Source: Haloactinomyces albus | GTDB taxonomy: Bacteria > Actinomycetota > Actinomycetes > Mycobacteriales > Pseudonocardiaceae | Direction of reading: 5' to 3' | Length of the DNA: 64,000 nt | Assembly: GCF_031458135.1 (NCBI RefSeq) | Contig: NZ_JAVDXW010000001.1 | Location: 1,736,001 to 1,800,000 of the forward strand | Shown here: positions 49,983 through 58,744 of the stretch, piece after piece | How the letters are laid out: the number at the start of each line of letters is the position of its first letter | How positions within the stretch are numbered: position 1 is the stretch's first letter | Made by a program: the position numbers and the translations under genes | Notes under the pieces: generated by a model | Database searches by the model: none | The model's input: the letters and a program-made list of their open reading frames with translations, nothing else | Told to the model about the DNA's origin: nothing

Positions 49983-50879
49983 ATGTCGATCAGCCCCACG
50001 GTTCGAGGAAGGGTGCTCGCGAGGAGGCTGCGCAACCTCCGTGTCGACGCCGGTTACACCCAAAAGACGGCAGCGGAGGGCCTGGACTGGAGACAGTCCA
50101 AGGTCAGCAGGATCGAAGCGCAAGAACAGTACGTCAGCGTGACGGATGCACACGCCCTGTCCTCCTTTTACAACGTTGTGCCCACTGAGCGAGACCTACT
50201 CGTCAAGCTCGCCCGTGACTCGAAGAAAAAGGGCTGGTGGCAGTCCTACGATGATCTCATACCGGAGTGGTTCGACACGTTCGTGGGCATGGAGGCCGAG
50301 GCTTCTTCGGTCTTCACCTACGAATCCGAGTTCATCCCCGGACTCCTGCAAACCGAGCAATACGCACGCGCCACCACGAAGGCAACAGTGCTGGACGCCA
50401 CTCGCGATGACATCGAGCGAAGCGTGCAGCTCCGGATGCAACGGCAGGAACGATTGTCCGATCCGTCGGAGCTACAGCTTTGGGCAGTCATGAGCGAAGC
50501 GACCCTGCTACGACCGGTGGGAGACGCAGCCGTCCTGCGTGACCAGCTCAATCACCTCACAGCCATGGCCGAGCAGCCCAACATCACTGTGCAGGTGATG
50601 CCGTTCCGAGCAGGGGGACACCCCGCACTGGGACCTTTCGTTCAGCTCAGCTACCCGGAAGAGTGGCATCCCGACGTCGTATATCTGGAGATCCAAGCAG
50701 GTGCCCAGTGGATCGAAGAAACCCCTCAAGTCCGCAAGTTCAGGGACGTGATCGAACACTTGCGAGCACATGCACTGGATCCAGGCGACTCGATCGCAGC
50801 TGTCAAGAAGCGAGTGGGAGAGCTTGATGCAGAAGTTCACCAACTGGAAGAAATCGACACGAAGCGCAGGACAAGGTAA
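49983..50879 (+). CDS. XRE regulator with DUF5753 (Scr1-like) domain
   Basis: A 298-residue protein. N-terminal helix-turn-helix LRNLRVDAGYTQKTAAEGLDWRQSKVSRIE (about residues 16-45), then the DUF5753 domain beginning WWQSYDDLIPEWFDTFVGMEAEA and including SEFIPGLLQTEQYARA and VMPFRAGGHPALGPFVQL. Such proteins are paired with DUF397 proteins in actinomycetes and have been described as regulatory or toxin-antitoxin-like modules (Scr1/Scr2). TTGAGGAC precedes the ATG. The DUF397 gene overlaps its 3' end by 53 bases. Confidence 0.9.
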   Translation: MSISPTVRGRVLARRLRNLRVDAGYTQKTAAEGLDWRQSKVSRIEAQEQYVSVTDAHALSSFYNVVPTERDLLVKLARDSKKKGWWQSYDDLIPEWFDTFVGMEAEASSVFTYESEFIPGLLQTEQYARATTKATVLDATRDDIERSVQLRMQRQERLSDPSELQLWAVMSEATLLRPVGDAAVLRDQLNHLTAMAEQPNITVQVMPFRAGGHPALGPFVQLSYPEEWHPDVVYLEIQAGAQWIEETPQVRKFRDVIEHLRAHALDPGDSIAAVKKRVGELDAEVHQLEEIDTKRRTR

Positions 50880-51018
50880 CTGCGTCGAGGTGGCGGTGGC
50901 GCCGCGCCGCACTGCGGTGCGGGACACCAAGGACCGTGACGGCGGCATGCTGGTCTTCGGCGAGCACGCCTGGTCGGGGTTCCTCACCGCTGTGAAGACC
51001 GACCGCTACAACGCCTGA
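50827..51018 (+). CDS. DUF397 protein, partner of the XRE regulator
   Basis: A 63-residue protein with the full DUF397 pattern: NWKKSTRSAGQGNCVEVAV, AVRDTKDRDGGMLVFGEHAWSGFL. ATG at 50827 lies inside the end of the XRE gene in another frame and has GGGAG upstream. DUF397 proteins (Scr2-like) are proposed to be held by the XRE partner; whether this one is toxic or regulatory is unknown. Confidence 0.88.
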   Translation: MQKFTNWKKSTRSAGQGNCVEVAVAPRRTAVRDTKDRDGGMLVFGEHAWSGFLTAVKTDRYNA

Positions 51019-51026
51019 GGCACTTG

Positions 51027-51077
51027 GGGTGAATGCGCCGTTCTGGCGGCCCGACAGCCAGAACGACGCATTCACCC
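51027..51077. terminator. Long convergent hairpin after DUF397
   Basis: Arms GGGTGAATGCG + CGTTCTGGC (51027-51047, one unpaired C) and GCCAGAACG + CGCATTCACCC (51057-51077, one unpaired A) pair over 20 bp with a 9-base loop. It sits between DUF397 (+) and the sacsin-like gene (-). Unlike other junctions it lacks the TTTCGCG core. Confidence 0.75.
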
Positions 51078-51079
51078 GC

Positions 51080-54000
51080 TCATCTCAGCAGCGTCGTCGC
51101 CTCGGGATCGGTGAGCAGTGCGATGAGCGTGAAGCGCTCGCTCCAGCGGCCCGCCGCCCAGGCGAGGGCGCGTCCGAGCCCGTCCGGCGTCCGCGCCGCG
51201 TACACGAGGCCGGGTTCGTCCACCCACCAGTGCACCGAATGCTCATTGCCATCGGCCGTGACCACGCCCAGGCCGTCCTGCAGGGTGACCACGCCATCCG
51301 GCACCGGCATCCCCAGCAGCTCGCAGGCGGCCGGAACGCGGCCGACATCGCGCCACCGTTGCTCCACCCCGGCACCCTGTACCCGCATCGGTCCCTGCTC
51401 GGAGGCCAGCGGCAGATCGAACAACTCCGCGAGCGCTTCCGCGTCGAAGTCCTCGGGGCTACCACCGGCCACGACCAGCGGTGCCTCGAACACACCGATC
51501 AGCCACGGCTCGTCGAGCACCACGGCGCGCTCCGCACTGACGACCGCACCCGACACCGAGCGCACCGCCCGCGGCGGTTCCGCGTCGGCGGGGTCGATGA
51601 TCTCGCACGCGACCGCCTCGGCCAGCACGCGGTGCGCACGCAGTGCCGTGCCCGCGCGCACGGAGCGTTCCCGGTCGCCGAGCCGCCGCGCCAGATCGTT
51701 CGCATCCGCGCTGTCGGCCACCCGGAGTTCGGCACGGACCCCGGCGAGCCGCAGCTGCTCCTCCGAGAGCCCGACATCGGGCACCGCCTCGTACAGCCCC
51801 GCGAGTTCCTCGGTTCCCGGCAACCGCCAGTGCCGCGGCGGATGGCCTGCCAGCGTGGCGAACCTGGCGATCCACCATGCCGAGTAGCCGCCCGGTTCCC
51901 GCAGTGCCTCCAACGTCTCCGGATCGCCGGTGAGCAGGCGGATCGCCGCGGGCCAGGCAGCATCGGCGACGAGATCCAGATCGCGGATGCCGACGAAGCG
52001 TGCAGGCGGCCACTGGCCGGGATCGGCGGCTTCCTGCTCGCTCCACCACTGTTCGGTGTCGGCGATCGTTTCTTCCGGCTGTGTCGGCTCGTCCTCGACG
52101 TGCACGGCGAAGCCGTCCAGCACCCCGATCGAGCGCAGCACGTCCGACGACCACCGGGCGGCGAAGTCGGCGTCGAGCACTCCCAGTGCCGCCTGCTCGC
52201 CCACCACCTCCGGGTCGAGGACGTCGAGCAGCGTGGCTCCGGGAAGCAGGAGTTCATCGGCCCGCCGATGGCCACCGTCGGCGTCGGGCAGGGCGAGCGC
52301 GCCGAGCCAGTCGCGCCCGCTGGAGTACTCGACCAGTCGCAGCACGGCTTCCGCCAGCGGTCGGGTGTCGGTTCCCGCCTGCTCGTCGGGCACGCTGTTG
52401 CGCACGGCCTCGATCAGCGGTCGGGTATCCAGCAGTTCACCCGGACCCGCGCGGTGAGCTCCCAGTCTCTCCAGGAGCGGGTGCACGGCCTCCCGAGCCG
52501 CGATCCGCAGCCCGGTGATGTCCAACGTGGCGAGTATGGCCGCCGGGTCGGGTTCCTCCCCGCCGTCGCTGAGCAGCACGTCCCGCACGCCGGTCACGGT
52601 GCGGCCGTCGGCCAGCGGCACCGGTAGAGCTTCGAGTTCCTCGCGCGCCTGCCGGTCGGCCTGCTCGATCGGCACCAGTGCCTCGTACAGGCACCGCCAC
52701 CACGGTGCGGGCCGGTGCAGACCGGTCACCGCCTCGACCAGTTCGGCCGTGCCCAGCCGCCGAACCTCCAGCGCGGCCAGCGCCCGCTGGTACCGAGCCT
52801 CGGAGTAGTCGGCGACGAGCAGGCCGGGCACCACATCCCGCAGGAGCTCGACCAGCTCGGGCGAGGCCCGATCCAGGACCCTGGCCCGGGGAGGGGTGGT
52901 CGTGCCGCCGTCCGCGGTGGGCAACCACGAGGCCACCCGCAGCCGGTCGAGCACGGCCTGCCGCAACTTGTCGTCCACATCGGAAAGCGGAAACTCCGGC
53001 AGCGGCACGAGTGCCGCCCGGTCCAGCGGTGCGACCTTGGACATCAACTCGGGATAGCACTCGGCGGCGAACACCAGCACCGCATCCGTCGCCGAGGACG
53101 CCGACACGCGCCGCCGATCGGGCTCCATCGGAACGCCTGCCAGTAGCCGTGCGGGCAGCGACAACCGCTCCTCGGTGGGCGTGGGCGCGTGCAACACGTC
53201 GTGCGCGAGTGGTTCCGGGGCACCGTCGGCATCCAGCGGCACCGCCCAGCACACCCGCCACTCGGCACGGTCCCGGGACTCGGCCCCCAGGTCCGACAGG
53301 GCCGACTCCGGCAACCGGCCGGAACGGCGGTGCAGCAACCACCTGTCGCTGCGGTCCGGACCGTGCACGACGACGCGATCGGCATCGAGGTCCTCACGAT
53401 GCCACGACCGCGCGCCGACACGGATCTCGCTCAGCGCGGGCAACGCCAGCAGCAGGTCGGGGGCCTGCTGCGCACAGGCCTCCAGCAGGGCATCGGCGTC
53501 GACATCGTCGCGCAGCGGCAGCCGCACCTCGGTGGTGAATCCCGCAGGTGGTTCGCCGTGCTGCGGCCACACCAGCCGCAGCACGGGGACCGCTCCCCCG
53601 CGCGCGGCGAGTTCCTCGGCGGGCCCGGGAATCCGCGCCGCTTCGTCCCGGGTGCGCTGCGCCGAGAACGCCACACCACCGGTGGTCGAGACCACGCGTG
53701 GTTCCTCGCTGACCGCCAGCACCGCCGCGAACCCCACGCCGAACCGGCCGACCGAGGCCTCGTCGCGCTTGGCCGAAGCCCGCAGCGAAGCCAGTCCCGC
53801 CACCCCGGACGCGGTCAGCGGAGCACCGGTGTTGGCCACGCGCAGTTCCCCGCCTGCCGAATCACCGCCTGCCGAATCACCGCCTGCCGCCTCGCTTTCG
53901 ACCAGTTCGACGCGCAGGACACCACCGATTCCGGCCGGGGCCACCTCGGCAGTGTCGGTACCGGCAGTGTCGGCTGTGGTGGCGCCGGTTGTGGTTGCGT

Positions 54001-54160
54001 CGGCGGCGTTCTGGGCGAGTTCGACCAGCAACCGGTCCCGGTAACCGCCGAGACGCAGGTCCTCCTCGGCATTGGCGTCCTCGCGGAACCGCGTGGGCGA
54101 ACCTTCCCAGGCCGACAGGACGGCCTGCCGCAGCTCCGCCGTACCGAACGGATCGCTCAC
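51080..54160 (-). CDS. Sacsin-type (GHKL) ATPase-like giant protein
   Basis: A 1026-residue protein. The N-terminal 230 residues form a Bergerat-fold domain like that of sacsin and Hsp90: N-box LLVELAQNAADAT (residues 44-56), glycine box GRFGVGFAAVL (138-148). The motif normally DxGxG reads VANTGAPLT, so nucleotide use may be altered. The remaining 800 residues are acidic, Leu-rich and without a recognised catalytic motif. Members are annotated only as sacsin N-terminal ATPase-like; a chaperone-like role is inference. GTG at 54160 overlaps the stop of the DUF3027 gene (GTGA), and the two are found together in other actinomycetes from memory. Confidence 0.8.
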   Translation of the reverse strand: MSDPFGTAELRQAVLSAWEGSPTRFREDANAEEDLRLGGYRDRLLVELAQNAADATTTGATTADTAGTDTAEVAPAGIGGVLRVELVESEAAGGDSAGGDSAGGELRVANTGAPLTASGVAGLASLRASAKRDEASVGRFGVGFAAVLAVSEEPRVVSTTGGVAFSAQRTRDEAARIPGPAEELAARGGAVPVLRLVWPQHGEPPAGFTTEVRLPLRDDVDADALLEACAQQAPDLLLALPALSEIRVGARSWHREDLDADRVVVHGPDRSDRWLLHRRSGRLPESALSDLGAESRDRAEWRVCWAVPLDADGAPEPLAHDVLHAPTPTEERLSLPARLLAGVPMEPDRRRVSASSATDAVLVFAAECYPELMSKVAPLDRAALVPLPEFPLSDVDDKLRQAVLDRLRVASWLPTADGGTTTPPRARVLDRASPELVELLRDVVPGLLVADYSEARYQRALAALEVRRLGTAELVEAVTGLHRPAPWWRCLYEALVPIEQADRQAREELEALPVPLADGRTVTGVRDVLLSDGGEEPDPAAILATLDITGLRIAAREAVHPLLERLGAHRAGPGELLDTRPLIEAVRNSVPDEQAGTDTRPLAEAVLRLVEYSSGRDWLGALALPDADGGHRRADELLLPGATLLDVLDPEVVGEQAALGVLDADFAARWSSDVLRSIGVLDGFAVHVEDEPTQPEETIADTEQWWSEQEAADPGQWPPARFVGIRDLDLVADAAWPAAIRLLTGDPETLEALREPGGYSAWWIARFATLAGHPPRHWRLPGTEELAGLYEAVPDVGLSEEQLRLAGVRAELRVADSADANDLARRLGDRERSVRAGTALRAHRVLAEAVACEIIDPADAEPPRAVRSVSGAVVSAERAVVLDEPWLIGVFEAPLVVAGGSPEDFDAEALAELFDLPLASEQGPMRVQGAGVEQRWRDVGRVPAACELLGMPVPDGVVTLQDGLGVVTADGNEHSVHWWVDEPGLVYAARTPDGLGRALAWAAGRWSERFTLIALLTDPEATTLLR

Positions 54161-55023
54161 TCGTCCGCGCCCGGATCGCGTGACTCGTAGTCCAGCGTCG
54201 TGTCGTCGTAGACGACCTCGGCCACGGGAATCGTCGAGGAGGTGTCCACTTCGGCTTCCGAGTGCGCCCCGCACCCGAACTCGACATGCACCACGCGACC
54301 GTCGGCCGGTGCGAGTTCATTGCCGCACACCCCGAACGCCGCCCGCATCGAGCCCGCCAGTGGCAGGAAGAAACCACACGTACCGCATGCCCCCGGCGCC
54401 AGCTGCGCCGTCTCGGTGTCCGGGCCGAAGTCCCCGGCGTGCCAGCGTTCGGCAGCCTGCAAGCGCCCCTCGCGGCTGAGCACCCGATTACGGCCCGTGC
54501 CGATATCGTGGTGCAACTCCTCGGCCGGATCGTCGCCGGGAAGCGGGGCCGGCGCCAAGCGCGGATCGTCGTGCTCGCTCGGCAGCAGATCACCCGCACC
54601 GAGATCGCCCGGGCGTACTCGTTCGCTCCACGGTACCCATTCCGGCGCGGTCAAGGCGTCCGGGCCGGGAAGGAGGACGACCTCGCTGACCGTCACCGGT
54701 TCGTCCGGCCCTGCGGTGGCCACCGTCACGGCCCAGCGCCAGCCGACATAGCCGGGATAGGTCGCCTCGAAGTAATGCGTGGCCGCGTCCTCGGTTTCGG
54801 AGACGACCCCGGAGTACGCACCGACAGCATCACCGTCGCCGACCTCCACGGCCAGCAGTGGCGAGCCGATCGGGTCGTTACCGGCTGCAGCTTCCTCCTC
54901 CGCCGCAGCACGGGCAGTGTCCACCGCGTCGACGAGCGCCGGATCCGGCTGTCGCTCAGGTTCTCCCTGGGGCCGGGTCCGCAGCGCCGACCCCGTGGCG
55001 ATGTCGCTGATCGGAGCAGGCAT
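54157..55023 (-). CDS. DUF3027 protein
   Basis: A 288-residue soluble protein matching the actinobacterial DUF3027 family: HYFEATYPGYVGWRWAVTVA, VSEVVLLPGPDALTAPEWVPWSERVRPGDLGAGDLL and a C-terminal Cys cluster ACGTCGFFLPLAGS...FGVCGNE...FGCGAHSE that may bind zinc. Function unknown. ATG at 55023 is chosen; the frame continues to a GTG at 55278, but the extra hydrophobic residues are the antisense image of a lipoprotein signal peptide on the plus strand. Coupled to the sacsin-like gene (GTGA). Confidence 0.83.
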   Translation of the reverse strand: MPAPISDIATGSALRTRPQGEPERQPDPALVDAVDTARAAAEEEAAAGNDPIGSPLLAVEVGDGDAVGAYSGVVSETEDAATHYFEATYPGYVGWRWAVTVATAGPDEPVTVSEVVLLPGPDALTAPEWVPWSERVRPGDLGAGDLLPSEHDDPRLAPAPLPGDDPAEELHHDIGTGRNRVLSREGRLQAAERWHAGDFGPDTETAQLAPGACGTCGFFLPLAGSMRAAFGVCGNELAPADGRVVHVEFGCGAHSEAEVDTSSTIPVAEVVYDDTTLDYESRDPGADE

Positions 55024-55155
55024 AGGCGTCACAGGTTCGATTGTGCCGTACGCTCCCGAATCGGTCGCCGGGCGTGTCACGCTTTCGGAGTGGGGATTCG
55101 GATACGAGAGGTCAGGCGACCGGTTCGGGGCGGGGCCGGGCGTGGCTTGCTGACC

Positions 55156-55980
55156 ATGGCACTGGGAATGCTGATGACCGTTCTGGTCCTCGGCATGGCG
55201 CAGTGCGGCACGCCGCAAGTACCAGCGGAGCAGCACGGCCAGGGCGACCGCGAGCAGACCGAACAAGGCATTGGGCACGCTGGTAGCGTGTCACATTTGC
55301 GCGCCGATGTGACCCGGGTCCGCGCTCATGATCGTTCCGCGTTCACGCAGGGCCTCGAACTCGCCGGCGGCATCCTCTACGAGGGCACCGGCAAACACGG
55401 GCAGTCGGTGCTGCGGGCAGTGGATCCGCACACCGGACGGGTCCTCCAGGAGGCCCACCTCCCGCAGGAGTTCTTCGGCGAGGGCATCACCGTGGTCGGC
55501 GACCGCATCTGGCAACTCACCTGGCGGTCCGGGGTGGCGATCCTGCGCGACCGCGCAAGCCTCACCGAGATCGACCGGATGCGCTACGAGGGCGAGGGTT
55601 GGGGCCTGTGCCACGACGGCAACCGGCTCGTCATGAGCGACGGCAGTGCACGGCTGACGTTTCGTGACCCGGAAACGTTCGCACCCACGGGCGGGATCAC
55701 CGTGCGGCTCGGCGGTGAACCGGTCGAGGAGCTCAACGAGCTGGAATGCGCGGACGGCTCGATCTGGGCCAACGTGTGGAAGAGCCACCGGATCCTGCGG
55801 ATCGACCCGGCCTCCGGGCGCGTGACCGCCGTGGTCGACGCCTCGGGGCTCCTGCCGCCCGAGCAGCGCGCACAGGCGGGCGTGCTCAACGGCATCGCCG
55901 CCGTGGAGGGCACCGACGAGTTCCTGCTCACCGGCAAGAACTGGCCACATCTCTACCGCGTTCGTTTCGTGCCCGCGTGA
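55156..55980 (+). CDS. Lipoprotein glutaminyl-peptide cyclotransferase (plant-type QC)
   Basis: A 274-residue beta-propeller enzyme that cyclises N-terminal glutamine to pyroglutamate. Core motifs FTQGLELAGGILYEGTGKHGQS, FFGEGITVVGDRIWQLTW, VEELNELECADGSIWANVW and VLNGIAAVEGTDEFLLTGKNWPHLY are those of the papaya-type QC. ATG at 55156 gives a short signal peptide with lipobox GMAQC (Cys17) and a Gln/Glu-rich linker, so the enzyme is probably anchored outside the membrane. No good Shine-Dalgarno is seen; divergent from DUF3027. Confidence 0.83.
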   Translation: MALGMLMTVLVLGMAQCGTPQVPAEQHGQGDREQTEQGIGHAGSVSHLRADVTRVRAHDRSAFTQGLELAGGILYEGTGKHGQSVLRAVDPHTGRVLQEAHLPQEFFGEGITVVGDRIWQLTWRSGVAILRDRASLTEIDRMRYEGEGWGLCHDGNRLVMSDGSARLTFRDPETFAPTGGITVRLGGEPVEELNELECADGSIWANVWKSHRILRIDPASGRVTAVVDASGLLPPEQRAQAGVLNGIAAVEGTDEFLLTGKNWPHLYRVRFVPA

Positions 55981-56016
55981 CCGTGCCGCGCGGCCGAGGT
56001 CGTAGGCTCGGGCGAT

Positions 56017-56541
56017 GTGCACCGAGGACTGACGTCGCTTCTGGCCCTCACGGGTATCGTCTTGGCAGGCTGCTCCGTTCCCGACCAACCACGGACCACC
56101 TTCTACTCCCACGGGGAGTCCGTCCGGGTCGCGCCGATCCGGTACTGCAATCCGCAGGGGCGGGAGTGCTCGAACCCGAACCCGCAAGCCGTGGAGGACC
56201 TCGTCGTCCCATCCGGTGCACCCCTGCAGATTTCGGTGCCCGAGGAAGTCTCCGCTGCCCCGTGGCAGGTCGTCTTCCGCTATCGCACCGACGACGGCAG
56301 TCTCGCCGAAGGGCGGAGCCCGGTGTTCACGCCGGGACAGCAGCACGCCTACACCCTGCGGTTTCCGCGGAACGAAGCGCCGCAGCGCGGCGAGTCATCC
56401 GGGGCGCGGCTCGAACGCGTCGAAGTACAGCGATACTCGGCGTCGTTGACGCTGGGCCCGGAGGGCGGGGTTCAGTTCGGCATCGGCGGGAGCTGGGCCG
56501 TCGATGTTCAACCGGAGCCGCGGACGGCGGTGCGCCCGTGA
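56017..56541 (+). CDS. DUF2771-family lipoprotein
   Basis: A 174-residue exported protein: signal peptide with lipobox LAGC (Cys19), then a beta-rich domain with YCNPQGRECSN, SVPEEVSAAPWQVVFRY and a C-terminal WAVDVQP. It matches DUF2771 (Rv0875c-like). Function unknown. GTG at 56017 lacks a ribosome site; TAGGCT ends eight bases upstream, so it is probably leaderless. It may form an operon with the cyclotransferase 36 bases upstream but seems to have its own promoter. Confidence 0.83.
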   Translation: MHRGLTSLLALTGIVLAGCSVPDQPRTTFYSHGESVRVAPIRYCNPQGRECSNPNPQAVEDLVVPSGAPLQISVPEEVSAAPWQVVFRYRTDDGSLAEGRSPVFTPGQQHAYTLRFPRNEAPQRGESSGARLERVEVQRYSASLTLGPEGGVQFGIGGSWAVDVQPEPRTAVRP

Positions 56542-56542
56542 G

Positions 56543-56572
56543 GCCTGTTCCGGTGGTTTCAGCGGAACAGGC
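56543..56572. terminator. Convergent hairpin DUF2771 / csp
   Basis: GCCTGTTCCG (56543-56552) and CGGAACAGGC (56563-56572) form a perfect 10-bp stem with a 10-base loop, directly after the DUF2771 stop and 11 bases before the end of the convergent cold-shock gene. Confidence 0.7.
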
Positions 56573-56583
56573 TCACCGGGATC

Positions 56584-56982
56584 TCAGGAGCCGGAGCCCG
56601 GGTCGAGCTCGCGCGCCACGGCGCGTACGACCTCACCGACCCGCTTGGACGATTTCTTGTCCGGGTAGCGTCCCTTGTTCAGTTCGGGAAGGACGTTCGC
56701 CTCCAACAGCTTGATCATGTCCTCGACCATGCCGTGCAACTCGTCGGCCGGTCGGCGCCGCGCCTCCACCACCGACGGCGGCGGATCCAGCAGCTTGACC
56801 TTGAGCGCCTGCGGCCCACGACGTCCCTGAGCCATGTCGAAGTCGATCCGCTGTCCGGTCTTGAGCGACTCCACCCCGGACGGCAGCGCGGAGGCCCGCA
56901 CATACACGTCCTCCCCACCGTCCTGGGTCACGAAGCCGAAGCCCTTGTTCGCGTCGAACCACTTGACCCTGCCGGTCGGCAC
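56584..56982 (-). CDS. cspB: Cold-shock domain protein, CspB-like (long form)
   Basis: A 132-residue protein. Residues 1-65 are a cold-shock OB fold with RNP1-like KGFGFV and RNP2-like VYVRAS; residues 70-132 form a helical extension ([49 protein letters not shown]) also found, from memory, in M. tuberculosis Rv0871. It should bind single-stranded RNA or DNA. GTG at 56982 gives the conserved [10 protein letters not shown] start with GAGG close upstream; GTG at 56991 is an alternative. Confidence 0.9.
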   Translation of the reverse strand: MPTGRVKWFDANKGFGFVTQDGGEDVYVRASALPSGVESLKTGQRIDFDMAQGRRGPQALKVKLLDPPPSVVEARRRPADELHGMVEDMIKLLEANVLPELNKGRYPDKKSSKRVGEVVRAVARELDPGSGS

Positions 56983-57322
56983 TGTCCTCACCGTTCCCTG
57001 TCGCCTGCCTGACCCCGTGTGCCCGCCGGGCATTCCGCGTGGATGTCCCGAGGGACACCGCACGTGCGGGTCATTTACGTCTGTTCGTGTACGTCACCGC
57101 CGGAGGGCGTCACCACCCGTCCCGGCACGACGAACGCGCCCCGGGGTCGCCCCTGCCATGCAGGCTCGACGACCTGATGCAGTTGGGCATTCCCAGGACG
57201 CGTCATCCTAAGGGTACCTGGTGCAACCAGGACACCGCCGTCTTGCCGGTTGGTCGTGCTTCCCGGGCGGTCACCGCACGGCACCACGTCACCGGCCGGA
57301 GAAGTCGGCTTACGCTGACGGT
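56983..57322. other. Intergenic region upstream of csp
   Basis: 340 bases between divergent csp (-) and a small membrane protein gene (+). TGTCCCGAGGGACA (57044-57057) is a perfect inverted repeat within the expected csp mRNA leader. A -10-like TACGCT (57311-57316) precedes the plus-strand gene. Long structured leaders are common for csp mRNAs, but I see no cold-box sequence I can name and no further gene. Confidence 0.45.
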
Positions 57323-57550
57323 ATGACCCATTCCGCTCGCAGGCCCGCCACGACGTCCGCCGCAGTGACCATGTTCGGGATCGGTCTGCTCGCCGTGCTC
57401 GTCATCTTCGGATTGTTCGCGGCGGGGTACCGGAACCTTCCCGTGTGGCTGAATCTCGCCGCCATGCTGGCACCGCTCGGTCTGGCCGTCGGCCTCGTCG
57501 CCGCCATCGGGCAGGTCCGGCAAAGCGCCCGGCACCACCGCAGCCCTTGA
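57323..57550 (+). CDS. Small two-helix membrane protein
   Basis: A 75-residue protein with two membrane helices (about residues 15-34 and 42-62) and short basic ends. No motif or known family is evident; its position beside csp resembles the small membrane gene remembered next to cspB in mycobacteria. There is no Shine-Dalgarno; TACGCT ends six bases before the ATG, so it is probably leaderless. Confidence 0.65.
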   Translation: MTHSARRPATTSAAVTMFGIGLLAVLVIFGLFAAGYRNLPVWLNLAAMLAPLGLAVGLVAAIGQVRQSARHHRSP

Positions 57551-57577
57551 CGCGAAACCAAAGCGTATCGAAAATCA

Positions 57578-57602
57578 CGGTGTCATCTTCCCCAGGACAC
57601 CG
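57578..57602. promoter_or_regulatory. Operator-like inverted repeat upstream of R2lox
   Basis: CGGTGTC (57578-57584) and GACACCG (57596-57602) are exact reverse complements with an 11-base spacer, 71 bases before the R2lox start. Preceding AAGCGTATCGAAAATCA is AT-rich and may hold the promoter. Could be an operator or a terminator of the small membrane gene; there is no T run. Confidence 0.45.
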
Positions 57603-57673
57603 GACCCGGGTTCGCCGATCGACCGCGCCGGTCCGTGCTCGATGGGAACGATCTCGATGGGCAGGAGCGCGAC

Positions 57674-58663
57674 ATGACCGAAGAACTGCTCGCCGAATCG
57701 GGCACCTCCACCCATGCCGGCCACCGTGCGGACTTCCACTCACTACGGGCAGGGGGCATGAACTGGGATTCGCTGCCGCTGCGCCTGTTCACCAAGGGAA
57801 ACGCGAAGTTCTGGAATCCCGCCGACATCGACTTCACCCAGGACACCGAGGACTGGCAACGGCTGTCCGACGACGAGCGTGCCCGGGTGGCCGGGCTCTG
57901 CTCGCAGTTCATCGCGGGCGAGGAAGCGGTCACGCAGGATCTCCAACCGTTCATGGCCGCGATGGCGGCCGAGGGCCGGTTCGCCGACGAGATGTACCTG
58001 ACGCAGTTCGTCTTCGAAGAAGCCAAGCACACGCAGGTGTTCCGGCTGTGGATGGACGCCATCGGACTCACCGAGGACCTGCACTCCTACGTCGAGGACA
58101 ACCCCGGCTACCGCGCGATCTTCTACGAGGCGCTGCCGGAGTCGCTGCAGGCGCTGCACTCCGACCCGAGCCCGAGCAACCAGATCCGAGCCTCGGTGAC
58201 CTACAACCACGTCGTCGAGGGAACCCTGGCCCTGACCGGGTACTTCGCCTGGAACAAGATCTGCAAGAGTCGGGGGCTCTTCCCCGGCATGCAGGAGATC
58301 GTGCGCCGCATCGGTGACGACGAGCGGCGGCACATGGCATGGGGCACGTTCACCTGCCGCAGGCACGTCGCCGCCGACGAGCGCAACTGGGAACTCGTGC
58401 AGCAACGCATGGACGAACTACTGCCCCACGCGGTCACCCAGATTCAGTGGCGACCGGAGGGCTACGAGGACGAGCACCCGTTCGGACTCGACATCGACGA
58501 GCTGTCCGCCTATGCCTCCGACCGCGCGGGACGGCGGCTCGGGGCGATCTCCTCGGCTCGGGGAATGCCCCTCGATCGGATCGACGTCGACGCCTCCCCC
58601 GAGCAACTGGAGGAGCAATTCGGCGCCGAGGACGCTCAGGCCCTGGAGAAGGTGGGCCGCTGA
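57674..58663 (+). CDS. R2-like ligand-binding oxidase (Mn/Fe)
   Basis: A 329-residue ferritin-like protein of the R2lox group, clearly homologous to M. tuberculosis Rv0233. All six metal ligands are present: Glu83, Glu116, His119, Glu182, Glu217, His220 ([32 protein letters not shown]). The residues forming the Val-Tyr ether cross-link of R2lox correspond to Val86 and Tyr177. The Mn/Fe cofactor binds a long-chain fatty acid; the physiological reaction is unknown. AGGAG precedes the ATG at 57674. Convergent with an acyl-CoA ligase gene, and not next to any nrd gene. Confidence 0.92.
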   Translation: MTEELLAESGTSTHAGHRADFHSLRAGGMNWDSLPLRLFTKGNAKFWNPADIDFTQDTEDWQRLSDDERARVAGLCSQFIAGEEAVTQDLQPFMAAMAAEGRFADEMYLTQFVFEEAKHTQVFRLWMDAIGLTEDLHSYVEDNPGYRAIFYEALPESLQALHSDPSPSNQIRASVTYNHVVEGTLALTGYFAWNKICKSRGLFPGMQEIVRRIGDDERRHMAWGTFTCRRHVAADERNWELVQQRMDELLPHAVTQIQWRPEGYEDEHPFGLDIDELSAYASDRAGRRLGAISSARGMPLDRIDVDASPEQLEEQFGAEDAQALEKVGR

Positions 58664-58664
58664 G

Positions 58665-58730
58665 GTGGCCAATTTCTCGCGAAATCGACCGTCACCCGGG
58701 TGAACACAAAATTCGCGAGAAATTGACCAC
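58665..58730. terminator. Composite convergent terminator: two inverted TTTCTCGCGAA copies
   Basis: GTGGCCAATTTCTCGCGAA (58665-58683) pairs with TTCGCGAGAAATTGACCAC (58712-58730) over 19 bp with one mismatch. Between them lies a second perfect palindrome, TCACCCGGGTGA (58692-58703). It starts two bases after the R2lox stop and precedes the convergent ligase gene. Confidence 0.7.
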
Positions 58731-58744
58731 ACCCCGCAAGGCAG

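Noticed and set aside
55024-55278. N-terminal hydrophobic extension of DUF3027 on the minus strand
   Set aside because: It lies exactly opposite the lipoprotein signal peptide of the cyclotransferase, and the DUF3027 family starts near 55023.
57674-58663. Class I ribonucleotide reductase small subunit (nrdB/nrdF)
   Set aside because: The sequence follows R2lox (Rv0233-like), with the Val and Tyr of the ether cross-link, and no nrdA/nrdE neighbour.
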